The notes: generated by a model from the letters alone, not told the origin. DNA of 42,958 bases from Chloroflexota bacterium (GCA_016234595.1 JACRBG010000032.1:1-42958); one strand, 5' to 3'. Counted from the stretch's first letter, positions 34,416-42,958 are shown. Numbers and translations: made by a program.

Positions 34416-36851
34416 TTGCAATTGATTCAATACACGATTCGCAGCAATGCTGTGATTATCGAAACAACTAAAGGATTTCTCGAACTGACAGCCTATACAG
34501 ACGATAGGGTTCGTGTCCGTTATGCATCAACACGAGAATTCGGCACCAAGAAAAGTTTGATGATTCAGTGTTCCCCTAGCACATCTGTCGAAGCTGACAT
34601 AACCGAAACAGCAGAAGCACTCATATTCTCAACTCGGAAGCTATCCATACGAATCAACAAACAGACCTGTGCGTTCACTTATCTGGATAGTTCAGGTCAG
34701 ATTCTGACCAAAGAACCAGATCGAGGGGGAAAAACACTTGTACCGGTCGATGTTTTTAAATCGGTATTTGACGAAAGCGCTGGGGCTCAAATACGAAAAG
34801 ATACCGATGGTGTCCGCGCCTATGCCCCATCTGTCAAAAAGATCGTTGACCGCCAAGGCTTCCACACAAAGCTTGAGTTCGAATGGGCGCCGGGTGAGGC
34901 ATTATATGGGCTTGGCTCTCACGAAGAAGGTATGCTCAATTTGCGAGGCCAGCACCAGTATTTATATCAGCAAAATATGAAGGTTGTTATCCCTACGCTG
35001 CTTTCAACCAGAGGCTACGGAGTCCTTCTTGACAGCTATTCATTGATGACCTTCCGTGATGATGCGTTTGGTTCTTATCTATGGACGGATGTGGATGATG
35101 AATTGGATTATTACTTCATTTATGGGCCAGAGTTCGACCAAATCGTTCAGAACATTCGGCAGCTAACCGGAAAAGTGCCTATGCTTCCACGATGGGCATT
35201 TGGCTATATCCAGTCTAAAGAAAGATATGTCTCACAAACTGAACTCATTGACGTGGTGCAGGAATACCGAAAACGTGGCCTGCCACTCGATTGTATTGTT
35301 CAAGATTGGAAATCGTGGCCCAATGATTTATGGGGACAGAAGACTTTCGATGTAGAACGGTTTCCCGATCCAAAGGGAATGGTAGATGAACTCCACCAGA
35401 TGAATTCACGGCTGATGATTTCTATCTGGCCTATCATGAATCCCGGTGGCGATAACTGGCGCGAGATGCATGAACAGGGGTGTCTGCTTGGCAATCAAGC
35501 CACTTACGATGCTTTCCAAGAAAAGGCGCGTGATTTGTATTGGAAACAAGCGAACGATGGGCTGTTCAGTTATGGCGTTGATGCTTGGTGGTCCGACTGC
35601 ACAGAGCCATTTCAGGCTGATTGGATGGGTGCAGTTAAACCCGAACCGGAAGAACGCCTACGTATCAATACAGAAGAAGCGAAAAAATATATTGACCCAG
35701 AATTTATCAATGCCTATTCACTCTTGCACTCTCAGGGAATTTACGAAGGACAACGCAAGACAAGAACTGACAAGAGGGTTGTCAATCTAACTCGTTCCGC
35801 CTATGCCGGGCAGCAACGCTATTCCGCGATCACTTGGTCTGGTGATGTTTCAGCGACTTGGGACATATTGCGCCGCCAGATCGCCGATGGGCTAAATTTC
35901 TGTGCAACTGGCTTACCCTATTGGACTGTTGATATTGGGGCATTCTTCGTAAAAAATGACCCGGCTCTCTGGTTTTGGAACGGGGACTTCGATCTTGGTG
36001 TCGAAGATATGGGCTACCGCGAGCTGTATGTGCGCTGGTTTCAATATGCAGCTTTCCTACCGATGTTTCGCTCGCATGGCACCGATACCCCCCGTGAAGT
36101 GTGGCGTTTTGGTGAGCCGGGGGAAGCACTTTATGATGCTCTTGTGAAGTTTCTCCGGCTTCGCTATCGCTTAATGCCTTATATCTATTCAGTCGCGGGC
36201 ATGGTCACCCAAGAAGATTACACCATGATGCGTTCCTTAGCGTTTGATTTCCGCTGTGATCCCCATACTTACGACATTCGCGATCAATTCATGTTTGGCC
36301 CCGCGTTGCTCGTGAATCCCATCACGCAACCCATGTATTACGCCGCCAAATCCACCCAACTTAATGGCGTAAGCACATCTAGATCGGTTTATTTACCCCC
36401 AAGTACCGATTGGTACGATTTTTGGACAGGTAAACACTATGTGGGGGGGCAAATGCTTATCGCCGACGCGCCACTCGACATCATGCCGCTCTATGTGCGG
36501 GCGGGCTCGATTATTCCTTTTGGTCGTGACATTCAACACACAGGCGAAGGGGCTGATGCACCCATCGAATTGTATATCTATCCCGGACAGGATGGTTACT
36601 TCACCTTGTATGAAGACGAAGGCGACAACTACAACTATGAACAGGGGTACTTCGCCACGATTCGCATCGCTTGGGATGAGGCATTACGGCGTCTTACCCT
36701 TCACAACCGTCAGGGAAATTATCCGGGGATGCCAAATTCGCGTGAGTTTCGAATCGTCATGGGTGGCGGTTTATACAATCCCTTTTTGCCAGAAACGTCA
36801 TCAGTCCGAACCGTTCTTTATGAAGGACAGGAAATCAGCATAGACCTTTGA
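34416..36851 (+). CDS. Glycoside hydrolase family 31 (alpha-xylosidase/alpha-glucosidase)
   Basis: An 811-residue GH31 enzyme. The nucleophile is Asp394 in VDAWWSDCTEP and the acid/base is Asp477 in ITWSGDVSATWD. The N-terminal beta-sandwich and the barrel entry (MLPRWAFGYIQSKERY) are intact, and C-terminal beta domains follow. The WWSDCTEP form and the following KPEPEERLRINTEEAKKYID insertion resemble alpha-xylosidase-type members rather than maltases, which suggests xyloglucan or isoprimeverose-type substrates. That preference is an inference. Translation probably starts at TTG 34416, with CGGAG 7 nt upstream; the next in-frame ATG would remove ~48 residues of the N-terminal domain. There is no signal peptide, so it would act on imported oligosaccharides. 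Confidence 0.92.
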   Translation: MQLIQYTIRSNAVIIETTKGFLELTAYTDDRVRVRYASTREFGTKKSLMIQCSPSTSVEADITETAEALIFSTRKLSIRINKQTCAFTYLDSSGQILTKEPDRGGKTLVPVDVFKSVFDESAGAQIRKDTDGVRAYAPSVKKIVDRQGFHTKLEFEWAPGEALYGLGSHEEGMLNLRGQHQYLYQQNMKVVIPTLLSTRGYGVLLDSYSLMTFRDDAFGSYLWTDVDDELDYYFIYGPEFDQIVQNIRQLTGKVPMLPRWAFGYIQSKERYVSQTELIDVVQEYRKRGLPLDCIVQDWKSWPNDLWGQKTFDVERFPDPKGMVDELHQMNSRLMISIWPIMNPGGDNWREMHEQGCLLGNQATYDAFQEKARDLYWKQANDGLFSYGVDAWWSDCTEPFQADWMGAVKPEPEERLRINTEEAKKYIDPEFINAYSLLHSQGIYEGQRKTRTDKRVVNLTRSAYAGQQRYSAITWSGDVSATWDILRRQIADGLNFCATGLPYWTVDIGAFFVKNDPALWFWNGDFDLGVEDMGYRELYVRWFQYAAFLPMFRSHGTDTPREVWRFGEPGEALYDALVKFLRLRYRLMPYIYSVAGMVTQEDYTMMRSLAFDFRCDPHTYDIRDQFMFGPALLVNPITQPMYYAAKSTQLNGVSTSRSVYLPPSTDWYDFWTGKHYVGGQMLIADAPLDIMPLYVRAGSIIPFGRDIQHTGEGADAPIELYIYPGQDGYFTLYEDEGDNYNYEQGYFATIRIAWDEALRRLTLHNRQGNYPGMPNSREFRIVMGGGLYNPFLPETSSVRTVLYEGQEISIDL

Positions 36852-37099
36852 GCGGAATAGCCAAGTCCTATGCGCGATGTATAATGGAAACAAAATGACT
36901 TCAATCAATCGGATTACAGGTTGGGACATGCGGGGCGGATTTCCATGCCTTAGAGGGAAAGTAGTCATTTTTCACCTATCCTCTAAACCCATTGTTCAGG
37001 AAAAGGATGACCGATTTTAGCGGTTATACGGCATCATTTTTGGATGGCACCGAATTTTCAGCCGTCTTGTACACGCCTTAACAATTAGAAGGATTATCT
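36852..37099. promoter_or_regulatory. Spacer with possible internal promoter before the reductase gene
   Basis: 248 bp. A TATAAT is present at 36880-36885, without a good -35 at 17 bp. A 24-codon reading frame with an AGGA ribosome-binding site (37007-37081, MTDFSGYTASFLDGTEFSAV to stop) lies just before the aldo/keto reductase gene. It may be a leader ORF or a remnant; no homology is recognised. Confidence 0.3.
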
Positions 37100-38149
37100 A
37101 TGATGGAAGAACCTATCAAAAATTCGTTTATGACAGCCAATACTGAGCTTGATACGGCAAAAGTGCCCTACCAAACTGTTTATACAGGGGCCCGAATCCC
37201 GTCCATTGGTGTGGGGACTTTTGGCTCGGATCGATTTTCTGGTGAAGCAATTGCCGAAGCCGTAAAAGTCGCGATCTCAGTTGGTTACAGGCATATTGAT
37301 TGTGCTGCGGTGTATGGCAATGAACATCTGATTGGGCCAGCTCTACGTGACGCAATGACAGTTAATAGCATTAGACGCGAAGCATTGTGGATCACATCCA
37401 AGCTCTGGAATGATAAACATAGTGAAGCTGATGTTATCCCCGCTTGCGAGAAATCGCTGCGAGACCTCCAACTGGACTACTTAGATCTTTATCTGATTCA
37501 CTGGCCCTTCCCAAACCATCACGCACCCCATGTAGATGTGTCTTCGCGTGATACGAACGCCAAACCTTATATCCATGAGAATTTTATGAAGACTTGGCGT
37601 CAGCTGGAGTTACTCGTGGATAGAGGGCTGGTGCGCCACATTGGAACCTCAAATATGACGGTTCCTAAAATGAAATTGGTTCTGCGCGATGCTAGGATCA
37701 AGCCTGCCTGCAATGAGATGGAGTTACATCCTCATTTTCAGCAACCGGAATTGTTTAAATACGTGGTTGATAATGGCATTGTGCCAATCGGTTATTCGCC
37801 AATCGGGTCGCCACGCCGCCCTGAGCGAGACCGAACCAATCACGACACGGTGGATATTGAAGACCCGCTTATCGTTCGGATCGCCCAGCGGTTGAACGTT
37901 CATCCTGCCTATGTATGTGTGGCGTGGGCTGTCCAACATGGGCACATTCCAATACCCTTTTCGGTCAAGCGTGAACAAATCGAGAGCAATTTACACGCGG
38001 CCATCTCAGCACCATTAACCGATGCGGAAATGATGGAGATCAAGGCTATTGACAAGAATTGCCGTCTTATCAAGGGGCAAGTTTTTCTGTGGAAGGAAAA
38101 CCAGCCTTGGGAAGATTTATGGGATATTCAAGGGGAGATTATACAATGA
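37100..38149 (+). CDS. Aldo/keto reductase
   Basis: A 349-residue NAD(P)H-dependent (beta/alpha)8 oxidoreductase. The full catalytic tetrad is visible: Asp67 in [14 protein letters not shown], Tyr72 in the same stretch, Lys101 in WITSKLWN and His134 in YLIHWPF. The family reduces aldehydes, including aldose sugars, to alcohols. AGAAGGA precedes the start. Its stop overlaps the start of the zinc alcohol dehydrogenase gene (ATGA), so the two are translationally coupled. Placed after an alpha-xylosidase-like GH31 gene, it could act as an aldose (xylose) reductase feeding the following polyol dehydrogenase; that is a hypothesis. Confidence 0.93.
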   Translation: MMEEPIKNSFMTANTELDTAKVPYQTVYTGARIPSIGVGTFGSDRFSGEAIAEAVKVAISVGYRHIDCAAVYGNEHLIGPALRDAMTVNSIRREALWITSKLWNDKHSEADVIPACEKSLRDLQLDYLDLYLIHWPFPNHHAPHVDVSSRDTNAKPYIHENFMKTWRQLELLVDRGLVRHIGTSNMTVPKMKLVLRDARIKPACNEMELHPHFQQPELFKYVVDNGIVPIGYSPIGSPRRPERDRTNHDTVDIEDPLIVRIAQRLNVHPAYVCVAWAVQHGHIPIPFSVKREQIESNLHAAISAPLTDAEMMEIKAIDKNCRLIKGQVFLWKENQPWEDLWDIQGEIIQ

Positions 38150-39195
38150 CAAATACTATGAAAGGGGCTGTCCTGCCGGGAAACAGCACGGTTGAATACA
38201 AGGATTTTCCAATCCCGGAGCCGGGTCACGGCGAAGTGCTCATCCAAACGAAAGCGACAACTATTTGTGGTAGTGACATCCGGGCTATCTATCGTGAACA
38301 CCTCGGCAAAGGCCCCGAGGGGTATCAGGGCGTTATCGCAGGTCACGAACCGTCCGGGCAGATTGTCGCCGAAGGCCCGGGGTTGCGGCGCTTTAAGAAA
38401 GGGGATCGAGTCATTATTTACCACATTTCGGGATGTGGGGTATGCAATGATTGTCGACGTGGTTACATGATCAGTTGCACCAGCCCCTATCGGGCGGCTT
38501 ATGGTTGGCAGCGCGATGGCGGCATGGCCCCCTACATTCTTGCGGAGGAAAAAGACCTTGTAATGCTGCCGGACGAGTTAAGTTACCTAGATGGCGCACA
38601 GGTTGCCTGCGGTTTCGGCACAGTTTATGAGGGACTAGACCGTATCGGCATTTCTGGAAATGATGCTGTGCTGGTTACAGGTCTCGGCCCTGTTGGGTTA
38701 GCCGCGCTGATGCTGGCTAAGGCCATGGGGGCGAACAAGCTCATCGGCATTGACCTGATTGATGAACGTCTCGCTTTGGCAAAAGGGTTAGGGTTGGCCG
38801 ATTATGTGCTGAAGGCTGGGCCTAATAATGTGGCGCAGGTTCTCGCACTGACTGGTGGCAAAGGCGTCGAAAAAGCCATTGATGCCAGCGCCGTTGATAG
38901 CGCACGTCTTACGGCTATTCAGGCGACTCGTAAATGGGGGAAGATTCTGTTCATTGGTGAGGGAAACAGCGTGAGCTTCCAACCTAGCCGGGATATTATC
39001 CATGATCAAAAGACCATCTACGGTTCGTGGGTGACGAGCATCTGGTTAATGGAAGACCTTGTGGAACGGATCGTTCGGTGGGGCATCCATCCGGAGGACC
39101 TAGTGACCCATAAATTCACACTGGATCAAGCTGGTGAAGCGTATTCACTGATGGCAAGTGGCAAAAGCGGCAAAGTTGCTATCGTGTTTGACTAA
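38146..39195 (+). CDS. Zinc-dependent medium-chain alcohol/polyol dehydrogenase
   Basis: A 349-residue MDR-superfamily enzyme. The catalytic zinc ligands are C41 in TICGSD and H67-E68 in AGHEPSG. The structural zinc site has the four cysteines C97, C100, C103 and C111 ([15 protein letters not shown]). The cofactor-binding Rossmann motif is [12 protein letters not shown]. It is related to sorbitol/xylitol/L-threonine-type dehydrogenases. The start at 38146 is preferred over an in-frame ATG at 38059 because it gives the normal N-terminus and has AGGGGAG upstream; ATGA overlaps the reductase stop. It probably oxidises a polyol or sugar alcohol made by the coupled reductase. Confidence 0.92.
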   Translation: MTNTMKGAVLPGNSTVEYKDFPIPEPGHGEVLIQTKATTICGSDIRAIYREHLGKGPEGYQGVIAGHEPSGQIVAEGPGLRRFKKGDRVIIYHISGCGVCNDCRRGYMISCTSPYRAAYGWQRDGGMAPYILAEEKDLVMLPDELSYLDGAQVACGFGTVYEGLDRIGISGNDAVLVTGLGPVGLAALMLAKAMGANKLIGIDLIDERLALAKGLGLADYVLKAGPNNVAQVLALTGGKGVEKAIDASAVDSARLTAIQATRKWGKILFIGEGNSVSFQPSRDIIHDQKTIYGSWVTSIWLMEDLVERIVRWGIHPEDLVTHKFTLDQAGEAYSLMASGKSGKVAIVFD

Positions 39196-39995
39196 CAGGT
39201 AGTAGCAACGGGGCCACTTTTCCAATTGGAATATGCAAATATGAGGGTTGGTTTTCACCAGTTTTTTTCGGAGATGAATTTAGTGTAGGTCATCAAAACA
39301 TATGGGACTGCGGAGGGTTTAGAATAAGAAACACCTCCTTTCCATTGTAATGAAAATTTGGTGAAGATGAAGAGGCCAGCCAAAAGCAGGGCGAGGGCAT
39401 ATTCCCGACAAATTAAGGGCCAGTGAATCGGTTGGGTGAGCACGGGTTGAAGATAAGGATGAGCGTCAGGCTGTCCGAGATAAGACCGATACAGGAGTTG
39501 CTTATGGATGCCATTCATACGCGACAGCAGATCAAAACCCAGCAAATAAGCGAAAGCAAAGGCGATTTCACTTTGTCCATGGGTATCAACATAATGTTTT
39601 TGGACTTGCATGGTGGTCAAATGGCGTAAGAGACCATGTGGAAATAGCTACCACAAACATCCTCGCCCGTCGTAAAATGGCCTATTCAAGCCCCTCTCTA
39701 TGTTTGAGAGGGGTAGTCAAAACCAGCCTTTCCGCATGGTCTCTGAAAAGCGCTTTTCGATCTTTGCAAATTCACCACCCCATCGTTCGACATGCCCCAG
39801 CCCTCTGGTGTTCAATTCTTGATACCTAGTTGCGCCAAGCCCAATCCGGCGACCAGTCACACACGGCGCCGTTGGTCAATTGTTGCGGAATTAAATCTTT
39901 CTGGGAATCTATTTTGCGTACCCCCAAAGTAGGCCCGCGGTACGCGACTTCCCCACCACTCTTGATGACTCGCTGCAAGAGGTTAAAGAATCCAA
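39196..39995. other. Gap with transposase debris
   Basis: 800 bp between the dehydrogenase and the receiver-domain gene. It contains the Tn3 transposase fragment at 39399-39632. A stop-free minus-strand stretch (about 39830-40000) includes RVIKSGGEVAYRGPTLGVRK and GAVCDWSPDWAWRN; it looks protein-like but is not recognised and has no ATG start. No intact gene is present. Confidence 0.45.
39399..39632 (-). pseudogene. Tn3-family transposase (TnpA) internal remnant
   Basis: The minus strand encodes the TnpA stretch RHLTTMQVQKHYVDTHGQSE, followed by AFAYLLGFDLLSRMNGIHKQ, LYRSYLGQPDAHPYLQPVL and QPIHWPLICREY. This is the well-conserved YVDTHGQSE / LLGF / P-LQPVLT-PI region of Tn3-group transposases. 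Similarity ends at about 39399, where the frame runs into unrelated residues, and no N-terminal or C-terminal domain is attached. It is therefore a dead fragment. Its orientation is the same as that of the C-terminal remnant at 20887-21275. Confidence 0.8.
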
Positions 39996-40364
39996 TCACT
40001 GGGCAGGTAAAAAATGCTCAACAAGGCTTAAGAGGTCTTCTGGCAGAAAGGGTTTTGCTAGGAAAGCATTGCAACCAAAACCCTTGGCAAGCGCGACTGA
40101 TTCTTCATCTGCTTGGACAGTTACCGCAATGATTGGTAGCTCTTCCGCCGGTCGTTGGCGTCGCAGACTCAGCACAACACTCCGCCCGTTAACATCAGGG
40201 AGGTTAATATCCATCAGCACCAGATCGGGCAGGCTGGCGCGGGCCCAACGAGCACCCTCCATGCCGCTTTTGGCATGATGTACCGTATACCCGGCGGCCT
40301 CTAAAATATGTATCATAAAATCTGCTGTATTCTGATTATCTTCAACTAATAATATTGTAGACAT
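39996..40364 (-). CDS. Stand-alone response-regulator receiver domain protein
   Basis: A 122-residue CheY-like protein with the complete receiver set: acidic pair E8-D9 (LLVEDN), phosphoacceptor Asp52 (LVLMDINLPD), Thr82 (AVTV) and Lys104 (FLAKPF). There is no output domain. It probably relays a signal from a histidine kinase encoded elsewhere, since no kinase gene is in the window. GGGAGCC lies upstream of the ATG. It is on the same strand as, and downstream of, the ROK regulator, separated from it by a 114-bp palindromic repeat that would block cotranscription. Confidence 0.92.
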   Translation of the reverse strand: MSTILLVEDNQNTADFMIHILEAAGYTVHHAKSGMEGARWARASLPDLVLMDINLPDVNGRSVVLSLRRQRPAEELPIIAVTVQADEESVALAKGFGCNAFLAKPFLPEDLLSLVEHFLPAQ

Positions 40365-40391
40365 ATTTTGGCTCCCTCGAAATGAATCTTT

Positions 40392-40505
40392 TAACCTTGA
40401 TTGCCAGTCCTCACCCCCCTAACCCTTTTCCACTGAGAGTGGGGAGGGGATTTAGGGGTGGAGATGGTTCAATTGGGTTCATTTCCTGCCTAGCAATCAA
40501 GGTTA
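40392..40505. repeat. 114-bp palindromic repeat element
   Basis: The ends are a perfect 13-bp inverted repeat (TAACCTTGATTGC at 40392-40404; GCAATCAAGGTTA at 40493-40505). Inside is a nested inverted repeat: CTCACCCCCCTAACCC pairs with GGGGATTTAGGGGTGGAG, capped by CCACT-GAG-AGTGG. The whole unit would fold into one long hairpin and resembles REP/MITE-type dispersed repeats. It separates the ROK gene from the receiver gene and may also act as a terminator. Confidence 0.65.
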
Positions 40506-40523
40506 TTTTAGGAAAAAACTGTA

Positions 40524-41741
40524 TCAAAAAATAGGTTTGCGTACAATGCCATCAATCACGAGAGTTGCGGCGCCACGCACACAAGCATCGGTCGTTTGTG
40601 ATGATACGGCCAACGCGACCATACGCGAGAGATCGTTCAGGGCTTCGGCGGCAATGATTTTGCCAATCGTCGGCAGCAAATAATGCCCTGCGAGGATTAG
40701 TTCACCACCCAAGACGATCAGCTCTGGGTTGAAGATATTGATCAGATTGGTGATGCCCGATCCTAGGTGCAGAGCGATTTCTGATAGGGTGTTGAGAGCG
40801 AGTTGATCGCCTTGGGCGGCGGCTTCTACAACAACTTCCATCGTGATCAAATCCAGATTATGATTCACAAGGTCAGGAATGCGCGACGGTGCACCCGCGT
40901 TTAATGCTTTGACGACCCCCCGCACCACCGCAGGTGTTCCAACGAGTGTTTCCCAACACCCTCGACGTCCACAACCGCACAGTTCGCCACCGGACTCCAC
41001 AATGATATGCCCGACTTCACCTGCAAATCCACCAATGCCCCGATAAAGCTGGTTATTGAGCATCAGTCCACCGCTCATCCCGACACCCGTCCCCAGAAAT
41101 AAGAAGTCATGGTAGCCCTTTGCCACGCCAAAATAACGCTCACCAAGCGCAGCGGCGTTGCCATCGTTCTCAATATAAAACGGTATGTCGAACTTGGTTC
41201 CCCATAAATCACGAAAAGGAACATTTCGCCAATGCAGATTTGGTGCATACACCAATACGCCTTCAGACCGATCTACTAGGCCGGGAACTGCCAATCCAAG
41301 GCCTAACGGCTTGAGATTGTGGGCTTGCGAGGCTTGCAGCGTAGCATAAATTAATTCTTCGCCGAGGCGAATGATGGAAAGCTGATCGGCATCATGCGCG
41401 AACGAGACCTGCTTTCGCCAAAGGATTTGGGCAGTAAAATCAGTCAGGATCGCTGTAATGTAACCGATATTGATTTCCAGCCCAATCACGCCGCCGCCGT
41501 ATGGATTCAGTTCCAGCAGCACGCCGGGGCGTCCGCGCGAAGAGTCTTCTTCCAGTCCGATTTCACGCACCAGACCCGCTGCAATCAAATCGGCAACCAA
41601 TGATGAAATTGTACTGCGATTTAAGCCCGTTTGTTGCGCGAGGCTGGCCCGCGATTGGGACGACTCAGACAACAGCAGATTCAATATCAAGGCACTGTTA
41701 AGCTGTTTGACTAGGCTAAGATCGGCACCACTTGGTTTCAT
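40524..41741 (-). CDS. ROK-family transcriptional regulator (NagC/XylR-like)
   Basis: A 405-residue repressor. An N-terminal winged helix-turn-helix (ASLAQQTGLNRSTISSLVAD, residues ~32-51) is followed by a sugar-kinase-like ROK domain. The domain shows GLGLAVPGLVDRSEGVLVYA, the ENDGNAAALGE motif and the zinc-binding cluster in GHIIVESGGELCGCGRRGCW. It probably senses a monosaccharide. Divergent from it is a ribose/xylose-type binding-protein gene, and a 24-bp candidate operator occurs on both promoters (41755-41778 and 42024-42047; 19 of 24 identical). That points to control of both itself and the importer. Confidence 0.93.
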   Translation of the reverse strand: MKPSGADLSLVKQLNSALILNLLLSESSQSRASLAQQTGLNRSTISSLVADLIAAGLVREIGLEEDSSRGRPGVLLELNPYGGGVIGLEINIGYITAILTDFTAQILWRKQVSFAHDADQLSIIRLGEELIYATLQASQAHNLKPLGLGLAVPGLVDRSEGVLVYAPNLHWRNVPFRDLWGTKFDIPFYIENDGNAAALGERYFGVAKGYHDFLFLGTGVGMSGGLMLNNQLYRGIGGFAGEVGHIIVESGGELCGCGRRGCWETLVGTPAVVRGVVKALNAGAPSRIPDLVNHNLDLITMEVVVEAAAQGDQLALNTLSEIALHLGSGITNLINIFNPELIVLGGELILAGHYLLPTIGKIIAAEALNDLSRMVALAVSSQTTDACVRGAATLVIDGIVRKPIF

Positions 41742-41754
41742 TATTCCTCACCAA

Positions 41755-41804
41755 ATTAGTTGTATTAGAAAACAAAATATAGGTTGCAAGCTGGTTTTTG
41801 TCAA
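41755..41804 (-). promoter_or_regulatory. ROK gene promoter and operator
   Basis: On the minus strand, TTGACA (41799-41804) and TATATT (41776-41781) are separated by exactly 17 bp. The candidate operator (41755-41778, ending AAACAAAAT on the plus strand) overlaps the -10 and the start region. It matches the site at 42024-42047 at 19 of 24 positions. Confidence 0.65.
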
Positions 41805-42009
41805 GCCAACTTCGCTCGAAATATAGTCTTTGATACGATACTAATTTATTAAATTTAAGGAGCGCAAAATGGGTAATTTTCTAGCGGAACGCGAATTTTT
41901 GATCTACTGTGACCCTTTATAAGCCAAATACGCGCTATCTTGTGAAAATTACGCGTACTAACCGATCCCCAAAATACTCGCGCCAAAATACTCACCCAAC
42001 CCCAATCTC
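41805..42009. other. Middle of the divergent ROK/binding-protein region
   Basis: 205 bp between the two promoters. It contains a 17-codon reading frame at 41869-41922 (MGNFLAEREFLIYCDPL) with an AAGGAG site 6 nt upstream. This may be a leader or small protein, or chance. Nothing else is recognised. Confidence 0.25.
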
Positions 42010-42047
42010 TTGACAAGATTCTATTTTGTTGTTTTAATAAACAAAAT
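42010..42047 (+). promoter_or_regulatory. Binding-protein gene promoter with ROK-type operator
   Basis: TTGACA (42010-42015) is followed after exactly 17 bp by TTTAAT (42033-42038). The near-palindrome with arms ATTTTGTT / AACAAAAT (42023-42047) covers the spacer and -10. It is the partner of the site at 41755-41778 upstream of the ROK gene. Confidence 0.7.
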
Positions 42048-42145
42048 CGCGTTATTCTAGTCCACACCGCATCCTCCGCGATAAAACCCACAAGTATTTA
42101 GGGGAGATAGTCCATCTCCCAAAAAGCTTTTAGGAGGAAAAGGAC

Positions 42146-42958
42146 ATGAAAAAATCGTTTCGTTTTATTAGTCTTTTGGTATTGGTAGCCATCGCACTAC
42201 TGGCTATCGGTCAATCGAATGCTCCAACGCACGTCCGTGCTCAGGACGACACCTTCACTCTAGCATGGATTCCAAAAGCCCTCAACAACCCGGTCTTTGA
42301 ACTGGGGCGTGATGGCTGTGCGAAGGCTGCCGAGGAATTGGGCGCGGCCACAGGCAAGAAGGTGGAATGCCTGTATATGGGATCAGTGGCATCGGACATG
42401 GCCGAGCAAGCGCGGGTGATCGAAGACGCGATAGCCCAAGGCGTAGATGCCATTGGTGTGAGTTGCAATGACCCGGATGGTTGCATTGATCCGATCCAGT
42501 CGGCGATAGAAGCGGGCATCCCGGTCATGACATGGGATTCCGACTCACCCGACTCCGGTCGTTTCACCTATCTAGGCGTCAGCAATTACGATGGTGGTAA
42601 AGCCGCCGCCGAACTCTTAATCCGTGAGATGGGAACTTCGGGCAAGGTAGCACTGTTGACGGGTGTACCGGGTGCGTTCAACCTCGAAGAGCGGATTCGC
42701 GGTTTCAAGGATGGCATTGCCGGAACTGACATCGAGATTGTCGCAACAGTGGCTTGTAATGATGATGTGAACGTTGGTGTGCAGGTGGTTGAAGAAACCA
42801 TGCTTGCCAACCCCGACCTTGACGGTTGGTTCTTTGTTGGTCTATGGCCCGTTTTCGCCGGTGATGGTGCGATGCCACTTTTCGAGGATGGCACCATGAA
42901 CGGTGATCTCAAAGTTGTGGCCTTCGATACCCTCCCCGTCGAACTCGAATGGGTCAAA
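42146..42958 (+). CDS. Ribose/xylose-type ABC transporter substrate-binding protein (3' partial)
   Basis: 271 codons are visible before the window ends, without a stop. A signal peptide ([20 protein letters not shown]) is followed by a mature Peripla_BP_4-type protein of the RbsB/XylF class: [56 protein letters not shown] and [18 protein letters not shown] are typical of CUT2 monosaccharide-binding proteins. GGAGG is placed about 8 nt upstream of the ATG. It is divergent from the ROK regulator, and the promoter carries a matching operator. The permease and ATPase genes are probably just outside the window. The sugar is unknown. Confidence 0.92.
   Translation, partial: MKKSFRFISLLVLVAIALLAIGQSNAPTHVRAQDDTFTLAWIPKALNNPVFELGRDGCAKAAEELGAATGKKVECLYMGSVASDMAEQARVIEDAIAQGVDAIGVSCNDPDGCIDPIQSAIEAGIPVMTWDSDSPDSGRFTYLGVSNYDGGKAAAELLIREMGTSGKVALLTGVPGAFNLEERIRGFKDGIAGTDIEIVATVACNDDVNVGVQVVEETMLANPDLDGWFFVGLWPVFAGDGAMPLFEDGTMNGDLKVVAFDTLPVELEWVK

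Noticed and set aside
36870-36890. TATAAT as a confident promoter for the reductase-dehydrogenase pair
   Set aside because: No -35 element at suitable spacing; kept only as a possible internal promoter.
39830-40132. Plus-strand 100-codon frame antisense to the receiver-domain gene
   Set aside because: It overlaps a clear CheY-like gene on the other strand and has no recognisable features.
1-42958. tRNA, rRNA, CRISPR arrays or a prophage
   Set aside because: No tRNA-like T-loop/cloverleaf, rRNA segments, regularly spaced repeats or phage structural genes were found on reading both strands.

Overview
The window looks like a chromosomal segment of a free-living heterotrophic bacterium, most likely a Chloroflexota (Anaerolineae-like) organism. 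This is an inference from gene content. The evidence is a 1068-residue MalT-like ATPase regulator ending in a SARP-type (winged-helix plus BTAD) region, many carbohydrate and peptide ABC importers with secreted binding proteins, an FG-GAP/ASPIC protein, a eukaryotic-type UDP-galactopyranose-mutase-like enzyme, and LacI and ROK sugar regulators. No rRNA, tRNA or CRISPR array was seen.

Layout. (1) 1-2.7 kb: a 5'-truncated FG-GAP/ASPIC protein and a GH4 alpha-galactosidase/alpha-glucosidase. (2) 2.7-3.8 kb: a gap without an intact gene. (3) 3.8-10.4 kb, minus strand: a peptide/nickel-type ABC importer operon (binding protein, two permeases, two ATPases) ending in a nitrilase-family amidase. (4) 10.5-13.7 kb: the divergent MalT/SARP regulator. 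The intergenic region carries three 11-bp-phased repeats upstream of a TATAAT box, which is the geometry of SARP operators. (5) 14.3-20.2 kb, minus: cydA-cydB-cydD-cydC (cytochrome bd oxidase and its assembly exporter), with a Rex-like operator. (6) 20.3-21.3 kb: a 260-bp element with Tn3-like terminal inverted repeats and a decayed Tn3-family transposase C-terminus. (7) 21.3-25.2 kb, minus: glycosyltransferase, UDP-galactopyranose-mutase-like enzyme and GH1-like glycosidase, probably a surface-glycan module. (8) 25.5-29.0 kb: chaB, GH43 and GH5-like glycosidases (minus), and a YciE/YciF-type ferritin-like protein. (9) 29.2-29.7 kb: remnant of a mobilization relaxase. (10) 30.0-39.2 kb, plus: LacI regulator, CUT1 sugar ABC importer (binding protein and two permeases), GH31 alpha-xylosidase/glucosidase, aldo/keto reductase and zinc alcohol dehydrogenase. 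(11) 39.2-40.5 kb: a second Tn3 transposase remnant, a lone receiver-domain protein and a 114-bp palindromic repeat. (12) 40.5-43 kb: a ROK regulator divergent from a ribose/xylose-type binding protein that runs off the window. The two share a near-identical 24-bp candidate operator placed on both promoters.

Taken together, the genes describe plant-type oligosaccharide use (GH4, GH5, GH43, GH31 and two sugar importers), peptide/amide scavenging under its own regulator, and low-oxygen respiration. Modules are separated by gaps that hold transposon or plasmid debris. An attractive but unproven reading is that GH31 releases xylose, which the reductase/dehydrogenase pair processes oxidoreductively. 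The regulatory DNA is the most informative part of the window: SARP-type, LacI, ROK and Rex-like sites can all be read next to genes they would plausibly control.
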